Positions 8,347-17,369 of a stretch of DNA of 64,000 nt are shown here, in pieces. Location of the stretch: the NCBI RefSeq assembly GCF_004337695.1, contig NZ_SJXJ01000006.1:1-64000 (forward strand), read 5' to 3'. How positions within the stretch are numbered: position 1 is the stretch's first letter; each line of letters starts with the position of its first letter. The notes under the pieces are model-generated. The model had not been told where the DNA came from. It was given only the letters and a program-made list of their open reading frames with translations, and searched no databases. Source of the DNA: Tenacibaculum sp. M341 (GTDB taxonomy: Bacteria; Bacteroidota; Bacteroidia; Flavobacteriales; Flavobacteriaceae). The position numbers and the translations under genes were made by a program.

Positions 8347-9342
8347 TTAGTCTAGCATATTTGTTAGCTTATCAAATACATCTTTCGCCTCTTTCTTTTC
8401 ATATAAAATGCTATGTACAGCATCTATAATTGGTGTTTTTGCTCCGTTTTCTTTATTAATTTTATACGCACTTTTTGTAGCATAATATCCTTCTGCAACC
8501 ATATTCATTTCTAACATTGCAGATTTTACTGTATATCCTTTACCAATCATGTTTCCAAACATTCTATTTCTACTAAATACAGAATATCCGGTAACTAAAA
8601 GATCTCCTAAATATGCAGAGTTGTTAATATTACGTTTCATACGATGTACTTTTTTAATGTAACGCTTCATTTCTCTAATAGCATTACTCATTAACACCGA
8701 CTGAAAATTATCTCCATAACCTAATCCGTGTGCAATTCCAGCAGCAATCGCATAAATATTTTTAAGCATTGCAGAATACTCAGTACCAAAAATATCGTCT
8801 GATACTTTTGTTTTAATGTATCTACTTTTAATTTTATTACTTAAGTTTTTTGCTTTTTTCTCATCCTGACAAGCTATTGTTAAATAAGAAAGTCTTTCCA
8901 TAGCCACTTCTTCAGCATGACAAGGTCCTGCAATTACTCCAATATCTTCGTACGATATATTGTATTTCGTATGAAAATGTTCACCAACAATTAAACCTGA
9001 TTCTGGAACTATACCTTTAATCGCAGAAAAAATGATTTTATTTTCTAAAGAAGCCTCTAATTTTTCTAATTCAGAATTTAAAAAAGCAGAAGGTATGGCA
9101 AAAATTAGTACATCGTACTTTTCAACTACTTCGTTTATGTTATTGGTTAAATCTAATTGCTCTGGGTGTAACTCAGCAGAACTTAAGTAATTAGGATTAT
9201 GTTTATTTCTTTTAATATGTTCAACTGCATAAATACTACGCATATACCACCCTATGGTAGTACAATTTTCTGAAAGCATTTTTACGATAGCTGTAGCCCA
9301 ACTTCCACCACCTATGACAGCTATTTTTTCAAATTTATTCAT
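8347..9342 (-). CDS. gpsA: NAD(P)H-dependent glycerol-3-phosphate dehydrogenase
   Basis: 331 residues, normal length. It reduces dihydroxyacetone phosphate to sn-glycerol 3-phosphate for phospholipid synthesis in the cytoplasm. The Rossmann motif is at residues 10-16 (IGGGSWATA), the conserved IAGPCHAEEVA and the C-terminal domain segment SAMLKNIYAIAAGIAHGLGYGDN carry the catalytic Lys, and GDLLVTGYSVFSRNRMFG follows. It stands alone on its strand and is divergent from dut. Confidence 0.95.
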   Translation of the reverse strand: MNKFEKIAVIGGGSWATAIVKMLSENCTTIGWYMRSIYAVEHIKRNKHNPNYLSSAELHPEQLDLTNNINEVVEKYDVLIFAIPSAFLNSELEKLEASLENKIIFSAIKGIVPESGLIVGEHFHTKYNISYEDIGVIAGPCHAEEVAMERLSYLTIACQDEKKAKNLSNKIKSRYIKTKVSDDIFGTEYSAMLKNIYAIAAGIAHGLGYGDNFQSVLMSNAIREMKRYIKKVHRMKRNINNSAYLGDLLVTGYSVFSRNRMFGNMIGKGYTVKSAMLEMNMVAEGYYATKSAYKINKENGAKTPIIDAVHSILYEKKEAKDVFDKLTNMLD

Positions 9343-9411
9343 AATTGATTGTTTGTTTACAAACGCTAAATTAATAAATCTACAAACGTATGTATAATCG
9401 GAGAGGTTAAT

Positions 9412-9419
9412 TATATTTG
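9412..9419 (+). promoter_or_regulatory. -7 promoter element of dut
   Basis: TATATTTG matches TAnnTTTG and lies 19 bp before the dut ATG. No clear -33 TTG is seen at the expected distance. Confidence 0.45.
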
Positions 9420-9438
9420 AAAGCTAATAATTTTAACA

Positions 9439-9870
9439 ATGAATGTACAAATAATTAATAAGTCCAAACATCAAATTCCTACTTATGAAACCGAAGGTTC
9501 TGCAGGAATGGATCTAAGAGCAAATATAGAAAATACAATTACATTAAAGCCGTTAGAGCGTGCTATTGTAAAAACAGGTTTGTTTATTGCATTACCTCAA
9601 GGATATGAAGCTCAAGTAAGACCTAGAAGTGGTTTAGCTGCTAAAAAAGGAATTACTGTATTAAATGCACCTGGAACTGTGGATGCTGATTATAGAGGTG
9701 AAATTGGCGTAATTTTAGTAAATCTTTCTAATGAAGATTTTGACATTAATGATGGTGAAAGAATTGCTCAGTTAGTAATTGCAAAACATGAGCGTGTACA
9801 ATGGCAAGAAGTTACTGTTTTAGATGAAACAGAACGTGGTGCTGGTGGTTTTGGTAGTACTGGTGTATAA
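9439..9870 (+). CDS. dut: Deoxyuridine 5'-triphosphate nucleotidohydrolase
   Basis: 143 residues, typical of trimeric dUTPases. It hydrolyses dUTP to dUMP and pyrophosphate, keeping uracil out of DNA and supplying dTMP synthesis. All five motifs are present in order: [41 protein letters not shown] and the P-loop-like [10 protein letters not shown] at the C-terminus. Confidence 0.97.
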   Translation: MNVQIINKSKHQIPTYETEGSAGMDLRANIENTITLKPLERAIVKTGLFIALPQGYEAQVRPRSGLAAKKGITVLNAPGTVDADYRGEIGVILVNLSNEDFDINDGERIAQLVIAKHERVQWQEVTVLDETERGAGGFGSTGV

Positions 9871-9895
9871 TTGTTGTTGAAAAAGTTAAATAATA

Positions 9896-9932
9896 TTTTT
9901 AGTTGACAATTTTAAAAATTGTCAACTAAAAA
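9896..9932. terminator. Bidirectional terminator between dut and a GNAT gene
   Basis: A near-perfect inverted repeat (core TTGACAATTTT) with T-tract on one side and A-tract on the other serves both convergent genes. Confidence 0.85.
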
Positions 9933-9953
9933 CTTTTATACCGTTAACTTATT

Positions 9954-10490
9954 TTACAATTGTTTATAAATCTGACTCATCTTTCGATACTCGTCATGTA
10001 ATAAATCGAAAGGTAAAAAGCAATGCGAATGGTATTGATATCCCATTTTTTTATAAAACTGAAAAGCTTGTGGTTTTTCATCCATAGCATCTAGCCATAT
10101 CAATTCATATTGCTTTTTTATTGCTTCTTCTTCTAACCACAATAGTAATTTTTTTCCAATTCCATTTCCTTGTGCTTTAGCATGTAAATAGATTCTATGA
10201 AGTTTTACTGTCTTTTTATCGTCAAAACCTTCTAATTTTTTATTCCAATGAATTCTAAAATTACCTATAATTTCTCCTTTAAAAATAACAAAGTAATAAG
10301 ACGTATTTTCTTCGTCTAACTCTTTTAAAATGTTTTCTTTAGAATACTGACTTTTTATATACCATTTACCTCCATCTTCCCAAAAATAATCATAAGCAGC
10401 AGGGTATACTTCGCTCATTAAATTAAATAAAGTATCTGTATCAGAATTTAAAATTTCTTTAAGTTCTATTTCTTTAGAAATTGCAATCAT
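9954..10490 (-). CDS. GNAT family N-acetyltransferase
   Basis: 178 residues. The acetyl-CoA binding motif is LHAKAQGNGIGKKLLLWLEEEA (within residues about 118-140), preceded by KLHRIYL, and followed by the beta-6/7 segment AFQFYKKMGYQ. The acceptor substrate cannot be predicted from sequence. Independent transcription unit with its own terminator shared with dut. Confidence 0.85.
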   Translation of the reverse strand: MIAISKEIELKEILNSDTDTLFNLMSEVYPAAYDYFWEDGGKWYIKSQYSKENILKELDEENTSYYFVIFKGEIIGNFRIHWNKKLEGFDDKKTVKLHRIYLHAKAQGNGIGKKLLLWLEEEAIKKQYELIWLDAMDEKPQAFQFYKKMGYQYHSHCFLPFDLLHDEYRKMSQIYKQL

Positions 10491-10533
10491 TTAGTTTCTT
10501 TTAAAACTAAATTAGCTATAATTATCTATACAA

Positions 10534-10568
10534 AAAAAGCCGTCTATGTATTTAGACAGCTTTTAATT
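10534..10568 (-). terminator. Rho-independent terminator of the thioredoxin-like gene
   Basis: Inverted repeat AAAAGC-GTCTA / TAGAC-GCTTTT around a 6-nt loop, with a run of seven A on the plus strand, that is a U-tract in the leftward transcript. Confidence 0.75.
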
Positions 10569-10588
10569 TTTTGTAAGATTTTAATATC

Positions 10589-11131
10589 TTATAGTCCTTC
10601 TTGGTTATTCATTTTGCTTAATTGATTAGATACCAAATAAAGTTCATCCTCATTTAATTTTGAACCGTAATTTTGAGCTACTTCAATAAAACTATTCACT
10701 TTTTCAGTGTTAGATTGAAAACCAATTTTACTATCACTACCTTCATTAATTGAAACAGTAATGTAATTTCCTTCATTATCTAAGATGCTCCAAAATGGAA
10801 ACTCTATCTCTTTACATTCTACACTTCCGAATGTTTTAACAGGGTTAGAGCATGTTACATACTTAGATTTCTCCTCGTCCGATACTTCTACATTTACTAC
10901 TACATAATTTAAATTGAATAATAACTTAAATGTATCATCTTCCATTTGTTTCTTCATTTTTTGACTAAGCTTACATGAAGTAGATAAATAATTGATGAAA
11001 ACATGCTTGTCTTGTTCTTTAGCCTTTTCTATGGCTTCATTAATAAGTTGATCCGCATTGTTTTGTGCTTGTGTGTAGTTTACATTAAAAAATGCGCATG
11101 CGAGTAAAAGTAGATATACAAATCTATTCAT
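10589..11131 (-). CDS. Secreted thioredoxin-fold protein lacking the CxxC pair
   Basis: 180 residues with a signal peptide ending TQAQ. Residues about 28-130 follow the layout of DUF255/thioredoxin-7-like proteins (INEAIEKAKEQDKHVFINY, then STSCKLSQKMKKQ, then YVVVNVEVSDEEKSKY). The position of the usual WCxxC is STSCKLS, so one Cys is kept and the resolving Cys is absent. The later CSNPVKTFGSVEC provides another Cys pair. Such a protein may be a binding or chaperone-like thioredoxin fold rather than an oxidoreductase; this is inference. Confidence 0.65.
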   Translation of the reverse strand: MNRFVYLLLLACAFFNVNYTQAQNNADQLINEAIEKAKEQDKHVFINYLSTSCKLSQKMKKQMEDDTFKLLFNLNYVVVNVEVSDEEKSKYVTCSNPVKTFGSVECKEIEFPFWSILDNEGNYITVSINEGSDSKIGFQSNTEKVNSFIEVAQNYGSKLNEDELYLVSNQLSKMNNQEGL

Positions 11132-11301
11132 AATATTGGGGGGCTTTAAAATGAATAAGAAAATTACATTTTTTTCTTGATAAAAACAAACTTAAAACAA
11201 TATAAAATACTGATTATGTATAAATTGGGTATAAACACTGTATAAAAAAATAATATTTTAATGTTTTATTAAGTTTTTTTTTGTTAAGACCTTATATAAA
11301 A

Positions 11302-14082
11302 TTAATTTTTAACAATCTTTAAATTCATTTTATTATTAATATTTAAAATGTATAATCCTGTGTGAAGATTTGTTATATCAAATTCTTTTCTGATTCCTTT
11401 TTTAACTAACTGTCCGTTAATATTATATAACTTCCATGTTACTTCTTCTAAAATTCCTTGAATAGTAACTGAGTTTTTAGTTGGATTAGGATATGTATTT
11501 ATTTTTACTTCATCTATGTTATTGTCTTCTGTACTTAATGATGAATTATTGGAAGCTCCTGGTGTTGGAGTAGTAAATACAATATATTCGCTATCTGCAT
11601 CTTCTTTTGCACCGTATGAAGTATCTGTATCAACATCTGTAAAAGATATCTCTTGAATTTTAGTTGTAGCATCAGGAGCTGTTAAAATTACTTGATCTGT
11701 TCCTTTTAATTTAAAATCTAAATGATTTTCTCCTTGATCAGTGTCTTTGTCAGCCCATAATAATAAGTAACCTTTTGAAGCTACGGTTGTTTTACTTGCA
11801 TCTGTATCTAGAATCTTCCATTTTAATGGTTCTGATACATTATCAGAAATATAATACCCTGCTAAATTAACCGCTGCTGTTCCTGGATTATATATTTCAA
11901 TCCAATCATCATACTCACCTGCTTCATCAGCTATTGTAGTATCATTTTTACCTTGAACTTCGTTAATTACTAAATTTGTTGTGAATGTGCTTACAGGCTC
12001 AAAAATTGCTTTTATACTAGCATCAGATGTAAAAGAAGTTGTTATTTCTACATCATTTCCGGTAACATCTCCCTCCCATCTTACAAATTTATAACCAGGC
12101 AATGCTTCTGCTTTAAAACGTATTGGAATGTTTTTAAAATACGTTCCTGTAAAAGTGTTTTTAAGAGACTTTACATTGTGTACTCTAATAAACCCTTTGG
12201 AAATATCAGAACTTTCATATGTTACTTGTATAGGGGCATCTAATGAATATTCGTTTTTTATTCTAGTAAAAATATTCCTATCAAATCGGTTAGAAATATT
12301 TGTTTTTAAATCGGCTAAATTACTTTTCCATTGCGATACATTAGAAAAAGGTAATTCATCTGTTCGGTAAGTTAAACTTGAATCGTCTGCTAATTTAGTC
12401 ATAGCAACTGCATGAGCAGGTATTTCACTTTCTAATTCTGCTTGCATTTCATTGAGAATTTCTAATGATCTATCGGCATTAAAAATATGATTAATACTTG
12501 CTGCTATAAAATGAATTGCTTCTTTTTTATAAGGCTCATAATCTTTTATTTGTGTTTCCATTAAATCATTAACAGGCATTAAATCTGTTTCAATATTGGT
12601 AAAATTAGCACCATCAAAAGCCAATCCATAAATAGGATCAAAATCATGAAAATTATAGTGAAATTGTGTACCTGTTTTTCCTGATAAATCTTCCCAAACT
12701 TGCCAACCCCATTCGCCAGGAGGTGCAAAAGCAAATAATAATTTTAAACTTAAATGTTCATAAAAATCTACTAGTTTAGAAAATTTAGTTCTATCAGCTT
12801 CGGTATTAAAATTAAGTGAATGAAAATCAACAAATGTTCCTTGTCCTAGCTTTACTTTAAACTCATCATCTTTTAATCCAAAATTGTGCTTTACATAATT
12901 TTTATCATCATCTTCTCTAATGTTAATAATACCTTGATACTTTCCATTTACATATAAAACTGCTGGTCTGTAAGCTTCAAATGGTGTATTGGTTAAATTA
13001 TCTTTCCCTAACAACCTAGCTATAAAAGCATCTCTTAAATGTGTATTAGCCCAATCTTGACTTGCATTTCTTAATAAAAAGCTATCAAACTCATCAATAT
13101 CTTTATAAGGATACATTTTATAATCAAAATCTCCATCACCATACACTTTATCTGCTTCAATCTTTCCATTTAACTGAGGAAATCCTCTAGATGTTTTTCC
13201 TGATTCTCTAAAATTTGCATATTGATTAATAACTACTGTACCGTCTTTTTCTATAAAATTAAACGCTACTCTACCATCAATTACTTCTTTATTTATTGAA
13301 TTAAAAGAAGAATTATCTGAAGTTAATAACACAACTGGTAAATTATGAGTAGCACCAATTATATAAGATCTATTTTCTGCAATACTATACTCTGTAAGTG
13401 ATTTAATAACTATTACCTTTAAAACTGTGTTGTTATTAATAGTTATTGGAGATGTGTATACTGAAGAACTTGTAGTTGGTAAAGATCCATCTAAAGTGTA
13501 ATAAATAGTTCCTTCTCCTGTTTTAGAAATTTCTATTGTTTGACTAGTTGCGTAAAGTCCTGATGGAATACTAATATTGATATCAACATCTAATAACTTA
13601 AATGCATCCGAATCCATATTATCAGTTTTTGGTGTTGGTTTCTTCAAAAAACTATATGTACCATCGCTTAATCTTCCATATGAAATATCATTTTGAATGG
13701 CAGGATATGCTATTTTTTGTATTTCAGATTCATCTGGTTTTGATAAAATAACTTCTTCACCAGATGATGAAAGTTTAAAATTGGTTTGTAAACCAGTGTT
13801 CTCATCATCTGCAATAATTAATAAAAAACCATTAGCAGCAATTTTAGTTCCTGATGGAAATTCCCACTTTTTAACATTGTCAACATCATCACTTAAAAAA
13901 TAACCACTGATGTCTATTTCAGAAGCAGTTAAATTCTTTAATTCAATCCAATCAGAATATTCACCTGTAGCAGGATTTTCGTATGTATTCGTGTTTTTTG
14001 CTTGGATTTCATTAATAACAATACTTTGACTGTAAAGTATGGTTGATAACAATCCAAAAAATAAAAAGTAAAATTGTTTCAT
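11302..14082 (-). CDS. T9SS-secreted CotH-family protein with two lamin-tail domains
   Basis: 926 residues. Order seen: signal peptide (1-19), lamin-tail domain (about 20-130, VINEIQAKNTNTYENPATGE), chitobiase-C-like beta domain (about 170-240, GTIYYTLDGSLPTTSS), CotH kinase-like region (about 245-560, with FRESGKTSRGFPQLNGK, FLLRNASQDW, IINIREDDDKNYVK), an InlB-like repeat (about 640-695, FVRWEGDVTGNDVEIT), a second lamin-tail domain (about 700-830), and a type-A sorting domain (about 855-926, TYPNPTKNSVTI ... GLYILNI). CotH proteins include protein kinases of the spore coat; flavobacterial versions are exported and of unknown target. The sorting domain predicts T9SS export and surface attachment. 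Long gene, apparently monocistronic. Confidence 0.85.
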   Translation of the reverse strand: MKQFYFLFFGLLSTILYSQSIVINEIQAKNTNTYENPATGEYSDWIELKNLTASEIDISGYFLSDDVDNVKKWEFPSGTKIAANGFLLIIADDENTGLQTNFKLSSSGEEVILSKPDESEIQKIAYPAIQNDISYGRLSDGTYSFLKKPTPKTDNMDSDAFKLLDVDINISIPSGLYATSQTIEISKTGEGTIYYTLDGSLPTTSSSVYTSPITINNNTVLKVIVIKSLTEYSIAENRSYIIGATHNLPVVLLTSDNSSFNSINKEVIDGRVAFNFIEKDGTVVINQYANFRESGKTSRGFPQLNGKIEADKVYGDGDFDYKMYPYKDIDEFDSFLLRNASQDWANTHLRDAFIARLLGKDNLTNTPFEAYRPAVLYVNGKYQGIINIREDDDKNYVKHNFGLKDDEFKVKLGQGTFVDFHSLNFNTEADRTKFSKLVDFYEHLSLKLLFAFAPPGEWGWQVWEDLSGKTGTQFHYNFHDFDPIYGLAFDGANFTNIETDLMPVNDLMETQIKDYEPYKKEAIHFIAASINHIFNADRSLEILNEMQAELESEIPAHAVAMTKLADDSSLTYRTDELPFSNVSQWKSNLADLKTNISNRFDRNIFTRIKNEYSLDAPIQVTYESSDISKGFIRVHNVKSLKNTFTGTYFKNIPIRFKAEALPGYKFVRWEGDVTGNDVEITTSFTSDASIKAIFEPVSTFTTNLVINEVQGKNDTTIADEAGEYDDWIEIYNPGTAAVNLAGYYISDNVSEPLKWKILDTDASKTTVASKGYLLLWADKDTDQGENHLDFKLKGTDQVILTAPDATTKIQEISFTDVDTDTSYGAKEDADSEYIVFTTPTPGASNNSSLSTEDNNIDEVKINTYPNPTKNSVTIQGILEEVTWKLYNINGQLVKKGIRKEFDITNLHTGLYILNINNKMNLKIVKN

Positions 14083-14150
14083 AAATGTATGTATTTATAA
14101 TATGTTAATATGTATACATTTATGTTATAATTTACCCTAGGTATACTTAT

Positions 14151-14184
14151 AAAAAAAGCTGTTGATTTTCATCAACAGCCTTTA
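14151..14184 (-). terminator. Rho-independent terminator of recA
   Basis: Stem GCTGTTGAT / ATCAACAGC with loop TTTC, flanked on the plus strand by a run of A that gives a U-tract in the recA transcript. Confidence 0.85.
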
Positions 14185-14208
14185 TAATTCTATAAAACAA
14201 ACTTTAAT

Positions 14209-15216
14209 CTATTCCTGATTTTCTATAGCTTCTTTAATTTTTGTTTCAAGTTCTTCCATTAACTCAGGATTGTCTTTAATTAAACCTTTTACAGCATCTC
14301 TACCCTGACCTAATTTAGTATCACCGTAGCTAAACCACGATCCACTCTTTTTAACAATACCTAGCTCTACACCAATATCTAAAATTTCACCAACTTTAGA
14401 AATTCCTTCACCATACATAATATCAAATTCTGTGGTTTGGAAAGGTGGTGCTACTTTGTTTTTAACAATCTTAACTTTAGTACTGTTACCAATAACTCTA
14501 TCACCATCTTTAATTTGCGTTCTTCTTCTAATATCTAAACGAACAGATGCGTAGAATTTTAATGCGTTACCACCAGTAGTAGTTTCTGGGTTACCAAACA
14601 TTACTCCAATTTTTTCACGTAATTGGTTAATAAAGATAACCGTACAGTTAGTTTTACTAATAGTACCTGTTAATTTTCTTAAGGCTTGAGACATTAAACG
14701 AGCATGTAATCCCATTTTAGAATCTCCCATTTCACCTTCTATTTCTGATTTAGGAGTTAATGCAGCAACCGAGTCAATTACTACAATGTCAATAGCTCCA
14801 GAACGAATTAAATTATCAGCAATTTCTAAAGCTTGCTCACCATGATCTGGTTGAGAAATTATTAGATTATCAACATCTACACCTAAATTTTCAGCATAAA
14901 AACGATCGAAAGCGTGTTCTGCATCAATAAAAGCAGCAATACCTCCTGCTTTTTGTGCTTCAGCAATAGCATGAATAGTTAATGTTGTTTTACCAGATGA
15001 TTCTGGTCCGTATATTTCTATGATTCTTCCTCTAGGATATCCTCCTACACCCAATGCCAAATCTAAACCTAAAGAACCAGAAGAAATAGAATCAACATCG
15101 TCAATTACTTTATCTCCCAACTTCATTACAGTACCTTTACCGTAAGATTTATCTAATTTATCTAGCGTAAGTTGAAGCGCTTTTAATTTCGCTTCCTTTT
15201 CTTTATCTGCTGCCAT
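14209..15216 (-). CDS. recA: Recombinase RecA
   Basis: 335 residues. It forms filaments on single-stranded DNA, drives strand exchange and serves as co-protease in damage responses where LexA exists. The Walker A motif GPESSGKT is at 70-77, Walker B is [12 protein letters not shown], loop regions include [21 protein letters not shown] (split) and the [22 protein letters not shown] segment. C-terminal acidic tail ([18 protein letters not shown]). No SOS-type operator was recognised upstream. Confidence 0.98.
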   Translation of the reverse strand: MAADKEKEAKLKALQLTLDKLDKSYGKGTVMKLGDKVIDDVDSISSGSLGLDLALGVGGYPRGRIIEIYGPESSGKTTLTIHAIAEAQKAGGIAAFIDAEHAFDRFYAENLGVDVDNLIISQPDHGEQALEIADNLIRSGAIDIVVIDSVAALTPKSEIEGEMGDSKMGLHARLMSQALRKLTGTISKTNCTVIFINQLREKIGVMFGNPETTTGGNALKFYASVRLDIRRRTQIKDGDRVIGNSTKVKIVKNKVAPPFQTTEFDIMYGEGISKVGEILDIGVELGIVKKSGSWFSYGDTKLGQGRDAVKGLIKDNPELMEELETKIKEAIENQE

Positions 15217-15307
15217 AAAATGCCAAAAAATGTTATGTAAATAAGAACTGCTAAGTTATGAAAAACTACACGATTTTTACGTTCTTTTTTAAGATTCGTA
15301 TTTGTTG

Positions 15308-15315
15308 TAGTTTTG
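15308..15315 (+). promoter_or_regulatory. Possible -7 element for the pseudouridine synthase gene
   Basis: TAGTTTTG matches TAnnTTTG in the divergent recA/synthase gap. No TTG is seen at the right spacing, and the implied leader is about 70 nt. Confidence 0.35.
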
Positions 15316-15393
15316 CGTTTGAATTCGGTTTAACTCCAACTGTTAAAAGTTGTATAACTTTTAGCTTCAAGCTTTAAATCTCTAACATATAAA

Positions 15394-15969
15394 ATGACAA
15401 AACATAGACATTTCATCATTCACAAACCTTATGGTTTTCTTTCACAATTTATTAATAACCAAACTAAAAGAAGAAAAAAATTATTAGGTGAGTTAGATTT
15501 TGATTTTCCTGAAAAAACTATGGCTATTGGTCGTTTAGATGTAAAATCTGAAGGTTTATTATTGTTAACTACAGATGGTAAAGTTAGTGACCATATTACT
15601 ACCAGAGGTAAAGTAGAAAAAGAATATTATGTTCAGGTAGATGGTGCTATTACCAATGAAGCTATTGAAAAGTTAAAAAACGGAATTGAAATTGGAATTC
15701 ATGGTGAAAAGTACATGACTAAACCTTGTAAAGTTGTTGTTATAGAGAATCCTAATTTTCCTGAACGAATTTATAAGGTTAGAGATGATAGACATGGCCC
15801 AACTTCTTGGATATCTGTAACTTTACAAGAAGGAAAATACAGACAAGTTCGTAAAATGACATCGGCAGCAGGGTTTCCAACTCTTCGATTGGTTAGGGTT
15901 AGAGTTGGCGATATTGTTTTAAATGATTTAAAAGCTGGTGAAGTTATTGAAGTTGATAAACTCTATTAA
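15394..15969 (+). CDS. rluE: Ribosomal large-subunit pseudouridine synthase, RluE-like
   Basis: 191 residues of the RsuA/RluB/RluE/RluF family without an N-terminal S4 domain, which points to RluE. The catalytic Asp is in AIGRLDVKSEGLLLLTTDG, and HKPYGFLSQF and EGKYRQVRKMTSAAGFPTLRLVRVRVG are the other family motifs. In E. coli RluE modifies a uridine in 23S rRNA; the same target here is inferred. Divergent from recA. Confidence 0.88.
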   Translation: MTKHRHFIIHKPYGFLSQFINNQTKRRKKLLGELDFDFPEKTMAIGRLDVKSEGLLLLTTDGKVSDHITTRGKVEKEYYVQVDGAITNEAIEKLKNGIEIGIHGEKYMTKPCKVVVIENPNFPERIYKVRDDRHGPTSWISVTLQEGKYRQVRKMTSAAGFPTLRLVRVRVGDIVLNDLKAGEVIEVDKLY

Positions 15970-15991
15970 TTTAGTAAACAACTATATAACA

Positions 15992-16495
15992 TTAAGTTAA
16001 AGCTCTTTGATAAAGGTTATTAACACTGTTTGTTAACTTCTTAGTTCCAACCTTACTAAAACCTTGTTTTTCATAATAGTTACATAATTTAGTATTGGTA
16101 GCTACTGCATCTAATCTTAAAAAGATACATCCTTCTTTTTTTGCTATACCTTCAATTTTATCTAAAATAATTTTGCCTATTCCTTTACGATTAAAATCTT
16201 CTCTAACTACAAGAGAATGTACATATAACGATTTTTCCTCTTGTTGTCCCCAATACAATATATCTTCATTTAAAATTCTAACCATTCCTATAATATCATC
16301 GTTAGTATTTTTTATAAAGAAAAACTCACCATTCTGAATACCTTCTTCAACCCATTTGATTTTTTCAAGAGGCGGATTCTTCCAATATTGCCAATGGTTA
16401 ATATTCATTTTAGCAATTTTAATAGCAGCCTCTTTAAATAAAGTCAAAACAAAGTCTTTGTCTTTAACAGATATTTGAGTAAATTCAATGTGCAT
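15992..16495 (-). CDS. GNAT family N-acetyltransferase
   Basis: 167 residues. The acetyl-CoA motif is VVREDFNRKGIGKIILDKIE, followed by FLRLDAVATNTKLCNYYEKQGF, giving a standard GNAT C-terminal half. Its ATG overlaps the stop of the upstream GNAT gene (TAATG), so translation is probably coupled. Substrate unknown. Confidence 0.83.
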   Translation of the reverse strand: MHIEFTQISVKDKDFVLTLFKEAAIKIAKMNINHWQYWKNPPLEKIKWVEEGIQNGEFFFIKNTNDDIIGMVRILNEDILYWGQQEEKSLYVHSLVVREDFNRKGIGKIILDKIEGIAKKEGCIFLRLDAVATNTKLCNYYEKQGFSKVGTKKLTNSVNNLYQRALT

Positions 16496-16935
16496 TAGCT
16501 TTTTACCATTTTTATATGTGGAATACCATCTTCTAAATATTCTTCACCTATTTTTACAAAACCATGTGATTCGTAAAATTTCTGTAAATACTTTTGAGCA
16601 GAAATAGTAATGGTTGTTTTATTATATGTATCAGAAATAGCATCAATAGAAGCTTTCATTAACGAATGTCCGTAACCATATTTACGTTCAGAAGCCTTTA
16701 TTACTACTCTACCAATACTAGGTGTATCAAAATAATCGCCACTATCAAACAAACGTGTATAAGCAACTATCTTTTCGTTTTTAACACCTAAAACATGTAA
16801 TGCTTTAGCATCTTTACCATCAATATCTTGATATACACAGTCTTGCTCAACAACAAAAACTTCTGAACGTAATTGAAGTAAATCATACAGTTCAGAAGTT
16901 GTTAACTCGTTAAATGTTTTTATTTGAAAAATCAT
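16495..16935 (-). CDS. ElaA-like GNAT acetyltransferase
   Basis: 146 residues. The N-terminal segment LYDLLQLRSEVFVVEQDCVYQD is the ElaA signature, and GRVVIKASERKYGYGHSLMK is the acetyl-CoA loop. ElaA proteins are GNAT enzymes of unknown substrate. It lies between rpiB and another GNAT gene with TAATG overlaps at both ends, so the three genes form a translationally coupled operon. Confidence 0.87.
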   Translation of the reverse strand: MIFQIKTFNELTTSELYDLLQLRSEVFVVEQDCVYQDIDGKDAKALHVLGVKNEKIVAYTRLFDSGDYFDTPSIGRVVIKASERKYGYGHSLMKASIDAISDTYNKTTITISAQKYLQKFYESHGFVKIGEEYLEDGIPHIKMVKS

Positions 16936-17369
16936 TATAAACTACAAGCTATTTTATTCACTCTATTTTCGTGTCTACCACCTTCAAAATCAGTAGTTAA
17001 AAATATTTTTACAAAACCTAAAGCTTGTTGTAAAGACACAAAACGTGCAGGAATTGTTAATACATTAGAATTGTTATGTTGGCGAGTTAATGCTACTAAT
17101 TCATTATTCCAACATAAAGCAGCTCTAATCCCTTGATGTTTATTAGCAGTCATTTGTGCACCGTTTCCACTACCGCATAAAATAATTCCGAAATCAGCAT
17201 CACCTTTTTCAACAGCATCAGCAGTTGGATGTATAGCATCTGGATAATCCATACTATCATTAGTATCTGTTCCAAAATTAATTACTTTATGACCTAATTC
17301 TTCAAGCAATTTTATAATTTCAAACTTGTATTCAGTACCTGCATGGTCATTTCCAATGGCAATTGTCAT
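16935..17369 (-). CDS. rpiB: Ribose 5-phosphate isomerase B
   Basis: 144 residues, RpiB/LacAB family. It interconverts ribose 5-phosphate and ribulose 5-phosphate. Visible motifs: IGNDHAGTEYKFEI at residues 4-17 (phosphate-binding Asp-His), and ILCGSGNGAQMTANKHQGIRA, which holds the catalytic Cys in CGSGNG. First gene of the rpiB-GNAT-GNAT operon. Confidence 0.94.
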   Translation of the reverse strand: MTIAIGNDHAGTEYKFEIIKLLEELGHKVINFGTDTNDSMDYPDAIHPTADAVEKGDADFGIILCGSGNGAQMTANKHQGIRAALCWNNELVALTRQHNNSNVLTIPARFVSLQQALGFVKIFLTTDFEGGRHENRVNKIACSL

